Below are positions 54,868 to 64,000 of a DNA stretch of 64,000 nt, piece after piece; position 1 is the stretch's first letter, and every line of letters starts with the position of its first letter. This DNA comes from Schistosoma mansoni (taxonomy: Eukaryota > Platyhelminthes > Trematoda > Strigeidida > Schistosomatidae): positions 23,565,249-23,629,248 of the forward strand of contig NC_031497.1 in the NCBI RefSeq assembly GCF_000237925.1, read 5' to 3'. The notes below the pieces were generated by a model. The model saw nothing but the letters and a program-made list of their open reading frames with translations, had not been told where the DNA came from and made no database searches. A program made the translations under genes and the position numbers.

Positions 54868-57800
54868 TTAACTTCTCGTTCCATTCTTCTTATTTGAAAC
54901 ATAAGTTAATCCAATACGTTTCTGACCAAAATCAAATACCGTATAGAATCTCCTCATAAAAGCGTCACCAAGAATCCAAACATTCGATGGTAAGGAATCA
55001 TCAGCCTCAAAAGGTGATGAGCACATTGTTCCAAACCAAAGGTATACCTGTAATCGAATGAGGAAGACAAAAATATTGAAGTAAATTGTTTCTCTCTTAT
55101 TAGTTAAAATAGTATATTTCCAGAGGACTAAAGGCTAGATGAATATTATTCTGTTCCGTTATTTGCTTCCACATTTATAAAATGGTATATTTTATCTGTC
55201 AGTATGAAATCGTGTGCTTCATATATTCTAGGTTATTGGATTTACCACAATAGTAGTACATATGGGTTCATATGGCTAACTTTACCAGCTCGTTTTCAAT
55301 CAGATAATTGACTGTCCTTAACAATTCACATGTGCGAAACATTTGCTGATGGTCCTCTATCAAAAAACTAAATCTTTACCCATCTATTCAGCATAGATTT
55401 AAGAGACGCGATCCGACTATTTAATTTTACATGGTACAAGAATTGTTAGTCAGTACAGAATACATTATACTCGTTCTAAACAACGATAATATTGTTGTAT
55501 TTGTTTTTGAAACCTCCTACATGTGTGCTTTCTAAAGAGAATGTTTGCAGTTTTCATTCATTTGTCGCACCGTCTATATGACTGGAATCACATTATAGGA
55601 TTAACTGAATTCATTATATGACTCTGTATTTTGCAAGTCTGTTTCCTATCAAACTGACTTGAAAATAGTAAAAGTGAACACCATGAATACACAATATATG
55701 ACTAAAATGTAATGAAAAGGGCATTCATAATATAATCTGACAAAATACTTTCGTTCACCTTAACAACATAATGTTGTGGCAGCAATATGTACTTCCTTTT
55801 CTGAAAGATAAACTCGATCGGAGGCAACATGTCAATTCGACTACAGTCAAGGACATTTCTTTCAATAACATGATAGGAAACACCGAGCAGTGAGTTGATT
55901 CTGTTCACTTGCTCTCTTTCACCCAGAATCACTGATGTCCCAGTGTCAATAGAAGCAGTACATCCATTGCAAAATTCAACACCCTTTATCATCAAACTGA
56001 ATGGACATTAAAACATCATCAACATCAAAAAACAAGATGTAGAACTAATCCAAAAGAAAAAAACGAGTTCGATTCAGAAAATGAACACGGAATCGGATTA
56101 TTTAAACACTTTGTAAATTAACTTTCTTCAGCAACTTCTAATGGACATACATTTCATTCTGAATACAGTTCGCTGAACGAATGAGTCTACTTGTTGGTGT
56201 TGACATTCTCAATAACATCCACATTCAAGTCAGTGTAACTGTTGAGTTCTCACCAAACAAGTGAGTGACATGTGAAATCCCAAAATCGAAACAACACATT
56301 TATCTGTAATATAAGTTACTAATAATTGCAAGACGACATTAACAATAGTATATTCAAATGTGAAATCTTTTGGAACTCAAGGTATGAGCAACAGCTCATG
56401 TCACAATCAACGACGTTAAGATGAGTTCAGTGAACGCCCAAACGAGAAACAATGTGCATAATGAACGATGAACTAGGTAGAATTAATGACTTTTGACAAA
56501 TGAGAATAACGTCGTTCATGGAGAATTGAATCGATAGCGAGTCAACACCGAATTCCGAAGTTGTTGCAAGTAAATCAAATAAATGAAAATAACTGAGAAT
56601 GGTGGGAAGATACAATCACAGTAAGAGAATGGATGAAATGCCTAGCATATCTATCAATATTAAGGTATTTCGCACGAAACAATAAACCGATTTCATGAGA
56701 AACACGTTCAAAATTGTTCGTCGATAACATGAACTACTTACTACTAGACAGTAAGTAACATGACTGAGGAACAAAAATGTATATGTGGAGAATTGAATTG
56801 ACAATTTAAAAATGGAATCAACACTTGCAATTTGTTGTATAAAAGTCTTAAACACTTGTTAAGTTGTTAGAAATTGTGGGCGAAATCACACTTCGAATAG
56901 GGTATTCTAGCGATATATGTGAACTACATCCAGGACGAGTTGACAAACAAGCACAATTCATTCCAGAAGTAAATAACGTTACCTAATGTAGTTGCAAAAT
57001 AACAGTTGCAAATAAAAAGAAATATGAAAGGGACAAAATACAAATGGTAGAAAAGTTTGTAGTGTCGCGATTCGTTAATCGTTCACTTAGATAACCGTTA
57101 TAATTCTAATCTTAACGGTACGTAAAATCGTAAGACAAAGGATAGCAGCAACTACGGTCCATTGTCGAATAACTCAGGCTAGAAAGTTAACAGCACCTGA
57201 GCGAATATTAACGAGCGAGAGAGCGGCAAGCGAGAGAGCGAGTGAACAGGCAAACAAGCGAAGGAAGCGAACGAGCGAATAGCAAGTAATTACAAAGGCA
57301 ACTTATAGTCAGATTTAATAAGGGCACAGCAAAGCAAAACAAAGGCTGATAATGATATTTGCGTGCATACATTATGGGGTGGAGTATGACTCATTGAATG
57401 ATATTTAAGCAGTCAATATTTTGGATAGAGTGTCATGTGCTCTAGTGGCATAACAGTGCAAAGAATATACAAATTGTTACTATCCAAATGACGATGTCTG
57501 TTAAGTAAGTTAATAAAAAGGGCTTAACCAAAATTGATTGTAATCGAAATTGATTGTAGGACAGTTGCTATAATTTGAATGAATGTAACCGTCTTGTAAA
57601 TCTCTCAGAAATATACCAAACTAAATCATGAATAGACTTATTTATAAATCAATCAGTGTATCATTTATGCAACAGTCATCTTCACCTAATAATTATATCT
57701 CCAGTTACACTAGTTTCATATAACTAGCGTAATGAACTGCAATATCATCGTCATGATTTGAACTCATTGACAGATTGAGCAGACATATTTCATTTTTAAG

Positions 57801-60648
57801 GTGGTCATGTTCTTTCATTTGAAGTAAGAAGTTGGCAACACTTCACACAGAATCATTCGAAGCACGTTTATCTGAGAGCTTGCCAAATAACTGAAGTTGT
57901 GTCGGAAATAGGAATTGCAACTTGTCAACAAGTATAATGGTAACCGTAGTATGAAGCATAGTCCAGATTAATAACTCAGTTGGATATTTGATCTCTGAAT
58001 AGGAAGTAATCAGTTGATTGGCTCCGTGTTTATAACTGATGTGTGTTCAATTTGGTGAGGAAATGAAATCTCTCCAGGTTTCAGAAATTCACCTTACTAC
58101 GGGGATCACCACAGAAATCCTTTATAGTGACTTCAGAAAAAATTGGTCCATTGGATATGAAGTCACATCTCGTGGCATTCGTTTTATGAAGCTTGATGAA
58201 CATGATCTATTTACCTTTCATGCAATACCAAGCAAAATTATGCCGGTTTCTTGTAATAGGCTAATGAAGAAGCCAGTTGATTTACATAACATCTAAATAA
58301 ATAGACCACGCACTACGTTTGTCAAGAGAGTATATAATAAGAAACATGAATTTTATCGTTTAGTATTAGATGATAGAAACCTACTGGCGAAGTAAGCTCT
58401 GCTTAAAACACTTCTAGTAAATCAATATTCAAATATATATATATACATTGTCCATCAAAAAACAATCTCTCAAGAGTTTCCAAATCGAACGTTCTTCAGT
58501 TATCAAAATACGTAAAACAGTTCAATTAATATCAAACAAATAAAACAATATATAACTTCAATCGACCAAACAAACTTCCAACAAGCTAATTCGCACTTTC
58601 CGAAAGCCATTGAAATTTACATATCTTATTGTACTTGATCAAACACTACCTTGACATTCCAACTGCCCACATATTGTTATGAACGGTAGGTATATATTCG
58701 AAATCTCCCTCAAAGTATTCAGGATTTACACCACCGAGTACCATTTCACCACCAATCGGAGCCCCGTTTTCCCTACAACCAATTAATAAATAAATCCATT
58801 TAATTATCAATCATATTATTTCCACTGTAAAAATACATTAGTGTAAAACATCACACCAACTGAAATCAACAATGTCTTCACAGTATCACCTGATATGTGA
58901 ATAAGTTAAAGTGTACGATCACTCTGTTTCATGTCTGTTTGGCATGTAAGTTATACTCATTCTATATTGTCGACTTACACCATCCATGTAAACGATAATA
59001 AAATTGATTGAGTAAAACGAGAACACAGAAAGAAATAGAAATGTTAGTTGATGAATGCACAAAGATGATTCCTGATAAGTCTTATTACTGGACATTTTGA
59101 ACTGGAAAGATGAATGTCTGACATAGTAGTTCATTAGACCAGAAAATGTCTATAGAATGATGACTACTGTGTATGAAATATCCTTATATAGCTTTCACTG
59201 GCTTGATCGAGACGGCTTTTTTCATAAAAATTCACCGAATGTACATTTTCATAAAAACAAAGAAAATTGTGTCGTACACATCGAATGCATTAGCGCCCTA
59301 TTTATGAGAAGATCAATGAAGACTGACTGATTTTTCTTCAAAGAATATATTCCCAACAAAACTGAAACAAAACTATTTACACCATACGGAAGCTCATACG
59401 GAAGCATAAACTATCACCCTAAATAATGCTGACGATGTGAACAGGTATTGGCGAGATCAAAATCAAATGGAAGAATTCTAGTCACATTTGCATTTACATA
59501 CGACAAATACAATACTTCAATCGTCCATGAAAAGGTTTATGTCAATCACTCATCAAAATACATCAATCTACTTTTGCAATAAAATGATTGTTAAGTAAGC
59601 CGAGAAAACAAAATATGATGTCGTCATTGACTTTAGGCACAGTAGTAGTAGTGTTTGTTGATGAATACACAAAAATGATTTCTGATAAGCGTTATTACTG
59701 GTCATTTTGAACTGGAAAGATGAATGTCTGAATCGTAGTTCATTAAACCATAAAATGCCCATAAAATAATGACTACTGTGTATGAAATATCCTTATTTAG
59801 CTCTCATTGGTTTGATGACAAATTAAATTGATACCTTTACAAACTGATAAAATTCGAACAGAGTTAGACTGTGTCTCCATGTTTCCCTTTGACTGCTTCC
59901 AAACACCTGTCATCCAAGCTGACTTTCACGAAATATACCTTCACAAGAAATCCATGTCACTAATAATCTTGTACTACAAATATTTCAAATACGTTGATTG
60001 GTTCAAAATTCATAGTTACTGAGATGACTCATTGTCAACCAAATACTGAATGAAATATCAGATTGTCACTAAGATTTTCTCAGTTAAGTGATATTCAAAA
60101 CCGAATGATAAGAATACACAGAAACTAAATTTTATATCTGGGATACTAACTCAATTCACAGCACAACTCACTGATTTAAATAAAATGAAAATATTGGGTC
60201 CATATTCACACCATTTGCCAGTAAATTCGGGAACATCGGAATTTTACCAAATTTCGATATCCGACTACTCGACATGCCAATTATTCCATCATATTTGCTA
60301 GTGAAGTAATCCAGACTAAATATATTCCTCATTTCACCGAACGCTTGATTCGGAATCACCAATGAGTTTATCTGAAACACCATTTGATTTATAAACATTC
60401 TCAATTCTTACTCGTATAGTATCCACACTCCAAAATCCAGAGAGACTATCATCCAGATAACTCACATGAAAACTCGAACCATCTGCTACATAAGTCAATG
60501 ATTTCGAGCTATCGTAAAACCGAAACATCCAACAAAATATATCGAGAAACCAGCACTTCCTTGATGCGAACCATGTGTCAATTGATCCTGTACTGAACAG
60601 CACTCGAAGCTTTTGAGGTGGAGTTCCCACTGATATCTCACCATAATA
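54868..60648 (-). CDS. cathepsin D-like protease homologue, copy C, lacks first catalytic Asp (exons 2-6)
   Basis: Third member of the protease family, more diverged. Exons on the minus strand: E2 60412-60648, E3 60172-60371, E4 58650-58772, E5 55759-55996, E6 54868-55047. Splice borders are GT-AG, intron 2 is again 40 bp, and the frame is open throughout. Exon 1 is not in the window; an RTE element fills the upstream side from 60902. At the first active site the codon is AGT, so the motif reads F-S-T-G-S-I-D-T-W: Ser in place of catalytic Asp. The second site, I-D-T-G-T-S, is kept. The C-terminus is longer than in A and B, ending in G-L-T-Y-V-S-N-K-K-N. It cannot work as a normal aspartic protease. 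It may be a pseudoenzyme or an early pseudogene; open frames and good splice sites favour the former. Confidence 0.82.
55997..58649. other. intron 4 of gene C; no confirmed gene
   Basis: AT-rich. Contains a GAGCGA-rich tract at 57199-57281 and an 85-codon plus-strand frame at 58039-58296 with no recognised motif. It lacks the RTE relic present in copies A and B. Confidence 0.5.
57199..57281. repeat. degenerate GAGCGA minisatellite-like tract
   Basis: Repeated GAGCGA/AAGCGA/GAGCGG words over about 80 bp, GC-richer than its surroundings. Confidence 0.75.
59046..59212. repeat. direct repeat in intron 3 of gene C, first copy
   Basis: About 165 bp starting GTTGATGAATGCACAAAGAT and ending near TTCACTGGCTTGAT. 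Repeated at 59658-59820 with scattered differences. Confidence 0.8.
59658..59820. repeat. direct repeat in intron 3 of gene C, second copy
   Basis: Copy of 59046-59212 at a 612-bp offset, with several substitutions, so the local duplication is not very recent. Confidence 0.8.
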
Positions 60649-60901
60649 CTGTAACTAAATTGAAAGATTATTTTACACTAAATATTTCGACAGTTTGATA
60701 TAGAAATAACAATCACGTTTGTTAACTTTGAGAAACTCTTTGATATTTTGTAGTTTGTATCAGTGATTAAATTGCCAGCACTTTACATGACCCTATTGCA
60801 CTATTTCTGTTGAGGACTATATCGATTAATAATATTCCATTGTATTAATTTTCACAGGCATAATTCAACAGTTACATTGTACAGATCCAACTTCTCCCTC
60901 A

Positions 60902-63900
60902 ACTCCGCCTGTAGCTCCTCCAGGGGCTACTGCCGGTCCCAAGCCCGGGTAAAGGAGGAGGGTTGGGCATGGGGTTAGCGACCCCATCCCGTAGAAAATC
61001 AACTCGCTAAAAAAACGCTAACCAGAAAAAATCATTCAAACTCTGCCCTGAGAGTTGAAGGAATAGTTATGACGTCTCATGATGAAAGCCGAGTTCCTTC
61101 GGAAGTCATGAGGCCGATGCACCTTCTTACAACCAGAGTGACAATTTTTATAGGTACATGGAATGTCCGAACAATGTGGGAGACCGGAAGAGTCTTCAAA
61201 ATTGCTGCAGAAATGAGAAAATACAACCTGGAAGTGCTTGGAATCAGCGAAACACATTGGACGCAGGTTGGACAACAACGACTGTCTTCAGGAGAACTTC
61301 TGTTATACTCCGGTCATGAAGAAGAAAATGCCCCACATACACAAGGAGTTGCATTGATGCTGTCCAGAAAAGCACAAAGTGCACTTATTGGATGGGAATC
61401 TCATGGACCGAGGATCATCAAAGCCTCCTTCAAAACAAAGAGAGAGGGCATTACAATGAACATCATCCAATGCTATGCGCCTACCAACGACTACGATGAA
61501 GACGCTAAAAACCAATTCTACGATAGGCTGCAGTCGATCTTCGAGAAGTGCCCAACCAAAAACCTGACCATTCTAATGGGAGATTTCAATGCCAAGGTTG
61601 GAAAGGACAACACTGGATACGAAGACGTCATGGGACAACATGGACTGGGAGGAAGGAACGAAAACGGTGAGAGATTTGCAAACCTATGTGCCTTCAATAA
61701 ACTGGTCATAGGTGGCATCATATTCCCACACAAAAACATACACAAAGCCACTTGGATTTCACCGGATCACACTACACAAAATCAAATCGACCATATCTGC
61801 ATCAACAAAAAGTTCAGGAGGACGATGGAGGATGTGAGAACCAGGAGAGGAGCTGATGTAGCATCAGATCACCATTTGCTGGTCGCCAAGATGAAACTAA
61901 AACTCAAGAAGCAGTGGACAACGGCGCGGACGACATCACAAAAGTTTAACACGGCCTTTCTTCGAGATGCTGACAAACTCAACGAATTTAACATAGCCCT
62001 CAGCAATAGGTTCGAGGCCTTTCATGACCTACTCAATGGAGAGGGAACCACCATAGAGAGCAGCTGGAAAGGTATCAAGGAGGCAATCGTTTCAACATGT
62101 CAAGAGGTTCTGGACCAAAAGAAGCACCATCACAAGGAATGGATCACTGTTGGTACACTGGATAAAATTGAAGCAAGGAGGAACAAGAAGGTAGCAATCA
62201 ATATCAGCCGAACAAGAGCAGAAAAAGCCAAGGCACAAGCCGAATACACAGAGGCAAACAAGCAAGTGAAGAGGAGCATCAGGACCGACAAACGTAAATA
62301 TGTGGAAGATTTGGCGATGACAGCGGAAAAGGCTGCAAGAGAGGGAAACATGAGACAACTGTATGATACAACAAAGAAACTTGCTGGAAATTACCGTCAA
62401 CCAGAAAGACCAGTGAAATGCAAGGAAGGCAAAGTAATCACCGACATTGAAGAACAACGAAACAGGTGGGTAGAACACTTCAAAGAACTCTTAAATCGAC
62501 CAGCTCCACTGAACCCACCCAACATCGAAGCAGCACCCACAGACCTCCCAATCGATGTTGGCCCACCAACAATTGAAGAGATCAGCATGGCCATTAGACA
62601 AATCAAGAGTGGCAAAGCAGCGGGACCAGACAACATCCCGGCAGAGGCACTGAAAGCAAATGTAGCAGCAACTGCCAAGATACTCCACATCCTCTTCAGT
62701 AAGATTTGGGACGAAGAACATGTACCAACAGACTGGAAAGAAGGACTTCTCATCAAGATACCAAAGAAAGGCGATCTCAGCAAGTGCGACAACTACAGGG
62801 GCATCATTCTCCTCTCAATACCAGGAAAAGTCTTCAACGGAGTATTGTTAAACAGGATGAAGGATTCCGTGGACGCTCAACTTCGAGATCAACAAGCTGG
62901 ATTTCGTAAGGATAGATCGTGCACAGATCAAATCGCAACTCTACGTATCATTGTGGAACAATCAATCGAATGGAATTCATCACTGTACATCAACTTCATC
63001 GACTACGAGAAGGCATTTGATAGCGTGGACAGGACGACACTATGGAAGCTTCTTCGACACTACGGCGTGCCTGAGAAGATAGTCAACATCATACGGAACT
63101 CCTATGATGGACTAAACTGCCAAATCGTCCACGGAGGACAACTCACCGACTCATTCGAGGTAAAGACCGGTGTTAGGCAAGGTTGCCTACTCTCACCCTT
63201 TCTCTTTCTCCTGGTGATCGACTGGATCATGAAGACGTCAACATCTGGAGGAATGCACGGGATACAGTGGACAGGCAGGATGCAGCTTGACGACTTAGAC
63301 TTCGCGGATGATCTGGCTCTTCTATCACAAACGCAACAACAAATGCAGGAGAAAACGACCAGTGTAGCAGCAGCCTCAGCAGCAGTAGGTCTCAATATAA
63401 ACAAAGGGAAAAGCAAGACTCTCCGATACAATACAATATGCACCAATCCAATTACACTTGACGGAGAAGCTTTGGAGGATGTGGAAATCTTTACATATCT
63501 GGGCAGCATCATTGATGAACACGGTGGATCAGATGCAGATGTGAGGGCGCGGATCGGCAAAGCAAGAGCAGCATACCTACAGCTGAAAAACATCTGGAGC
63601 TCAAAACAATTGTCAACCAACACCAAGGTTAGAATTTTCAATACAAATGTCAAGACAGTTCTTCTGTATGGGGCGGAGACGTGGAGAACTACGAAAGCCA
63701 TTATCCAGAAGATACAAGTGTTTATTAACAGCTGTCTACTCAAGATACTTCGGATTAGATGGCCAGACACTATCAGCAACAAGTTACTGTGGGAGACAAC
63801 AAACCAGATTCCATCCAGTGGAGGAAGAAATCAGGAAGAAGCGCTGGAAATGGATTGGGCACACTTTGAGGAAATCACCCAATTGTGTCACAAGACAAGC

Positions 63901-64000
63901 CCTCACATGGAATCCTGAAGGTCAAAGGAGAAGAGGAAGACCAAAGAACACATTACGCCGAGAAATAGAGACAGACATGAGAAGAATGAACAAGAACTGG
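60902..64000 (+). mobile_element. RTE (SR2-type) LINE, near complete, runs off the window
   Basis: Starts with the same leader as the copy at 27313 (ACTCCGCCTGTAGC, CGGTCCCAAGCCCGGGTA). It contains the long coding frame 61069-63918 and the C-terminal tail up to the window end, so the 3' end is outside. It lies in the sequence equivalent to intron 1 of the protease genes, upstream of copy C. The best-kept RTE copy here. Confidence 0.93.
61069..63918 (+). CDS. RTE endonuclease-reverse transcriptase (949 codons, late frameshift)
   Basis: Polyprotein for target-primed reverse transcription. Residues about 29-270 are the apurinic-type endonuclease: G-T-W-N-V-R-T-M-W at 29-37, I-S-E-T-H-W with Glu61, [16 protein letters not shown] and S-D-H-H-L. 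A basic, coiled linker follows. The reverse transcriptase has [27 protein letters not shown] (Asp645), [10 protein letters not shown], and D-F-A-D-D-L (Asp747, Asp748). Near 63817 the frame slips by one base: the expected tail ([16 protein letters not shown]) continues in another frame to the window end (G-R-P-K-N-T-L-R), while this frame stops at 63918. All catalytic residues precede the slip. The sequence matches the SR2 group of RTE elements by its motifs. Confidence 0.93.
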   Translation: MTSHDESRVPSEVMRPMHLLTTRVTIFIGTWNVRTMWETGRVFKIAAEMRKYNLEVLGISETHWTQVGQQRLSSGELLLYSGHEEENAPHTQGVALMLSRKAQSALIGWESHGPRIIKASFKTKREGITMNIIQCYAPTNDYDEDAKNQFYDRLQSIFEKCPTKNLTILMGDFNAKVGKDNTGYEDVMGQHGLGGRNENGERFANLCAFNKLVIGGIIFPHKNIHKATWISPDHTTQNQIDHICINKKFRRTMEDVRTRRGADVASDHHLLVAKMKLKLKKQWTTARTTSQKFNTAFLRDADKLNEFNIALSNRFEAFHDLLNGEGTTIESSWKGIKEAIVSTCQEVLDQKKHHHKEWITVGTLDKIEARRNKKVAINISRTRAEKAKAQAEYTEANKQVKRSIRTDKRKYVEDLAMTAEKAAREGNMRQLYDTTKKLAGNYRQPERPVKCKEGKVITDIEEQRNRWVEHFKELLNRPAPLNPPNIEAAPTDLPIDVGPPTIEEISMAIRQIKSGKAAGPDNIPAEALKANVAATAKILHILFSKIWDEEHVPTDWKEGLLIKIPKKGDLSKCDNYRGIILLSIPGKVFNGVLLNRMKDSVDAQLRDQQAGFRKDRSCTDQIATLRIIVEQSIEWNSSLYINFIDYEKAFDSVDRTTLWKLLRHYGVPEKIVNIIRNSYDGLNCQIVHGGQLTDSFEVKTGVRQGCLLSPFLFLLVIDWIMKTSTSGGMHGIQWTGRMQLDDLDFADDLALLSQTQQQMQEKTTSVAAASAAVGLNINKGKSKTLRYNTICTNPITLDGEALEDVEIFTYLGSIIDEHGGSDADVRARIGKARAAYLQLKNIWSSKQLSTNTKVRIFNTNVKTVLLYGAETWRTTKAIIQKIQVFINSCLLKILRIRWPDTISNKLLWETTNQIPSSGGRNQEEALEMDWAHFEEITQLCHKTSPHMES

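Noticed and set aside
63102-63782. Minus-strand 226-codon frame
   Set aside because: Exact antisense of the RTE reverse transcriptase; codon pattern explained by the plus-strand gene.
1-64000. CRISPR array, bacterial operons or rRNA genes
   Set aside because: No regularly spaced repeats, no ribosome-binding-site gene strings and no rRNA-like sequence; gene structure is eukaryotic.

Overview
The window looks like repeat-dense genomic DNA of a blood fluke (Schistosoma). The base composition is AT-rich. It carries SR2-type RTE retrotransposons, hammerhead-ribozyme SINEs of the SM-alpha kind, Penelope-like and Mutator-like elements, and multi-exon genes with very short (33-46 bp) introns. Which Schistosoma species it is cannot be settled by eye. 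Host coding sequence is limited to one gene family. The rest is mobile DNA in various states of decay, plus three runs of N (1-36, 10652-10851, 28353-28552).

Host genes: three minus-strand cathepsin D-like (pepsin family A1) aspartic protease genes. Copy A (8583-20998) and copy B (34043-42355) each have six exons that join into an open 384-codon frame. Copy C (54868-60648) shows exons 2-6; its first exon should lie beyond the right edge. Copies A and B keep both catalytic Asp motifs, while C has Ser in place of the first catalytic Asp. Relic exons of further paralogues lie at 37-173, 21267-21709 and 42627-42960.

Layout: about 3.0-25.6 kb and 26.8-43.9 kb are a direct tandem duplication, each unit carrying one protease gene. 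Copy A's large first intron holds a Penelope-like element, into which a Mutator-like transposon (15222-19774) has inserted, followed by a tRNA-headed hammerhead SINE. Unit B has its own later insertions: an RTE element (27313-29481), a CR1/Jockey-like LINE (31436-33345), a Ty3/gypsy fossil (39062-41086) and a short LINE deletion derivative (41104-41514). From 43.9 to 50.0 kb there is a nearly intact CR1-like LINE split by a young LTR element (44566-47568). From 50 to 54.5 kb there are repeat pieces, then gene C. At the right end is a near-complete RTE element (60902 to beyond the window) with a 949-codon endonuclease/reverse transcriptase frame.

Best finds: (1) the Mutator-like element, with terminal inverted repeats, a 9-bp target duplication and a five-exon transposase frame that stays open for 715 codons; (2) the catalytic Asp-to-Ser change in protease C; (3) several hammerhead SINE copies with intact cores, including copies whose 5' part is an inverted copy of their own tail, one of them joined at the ribozyme cleavage position; (4) a well-resolved relative order of transposon insertions given by comparing the two duplicated units.
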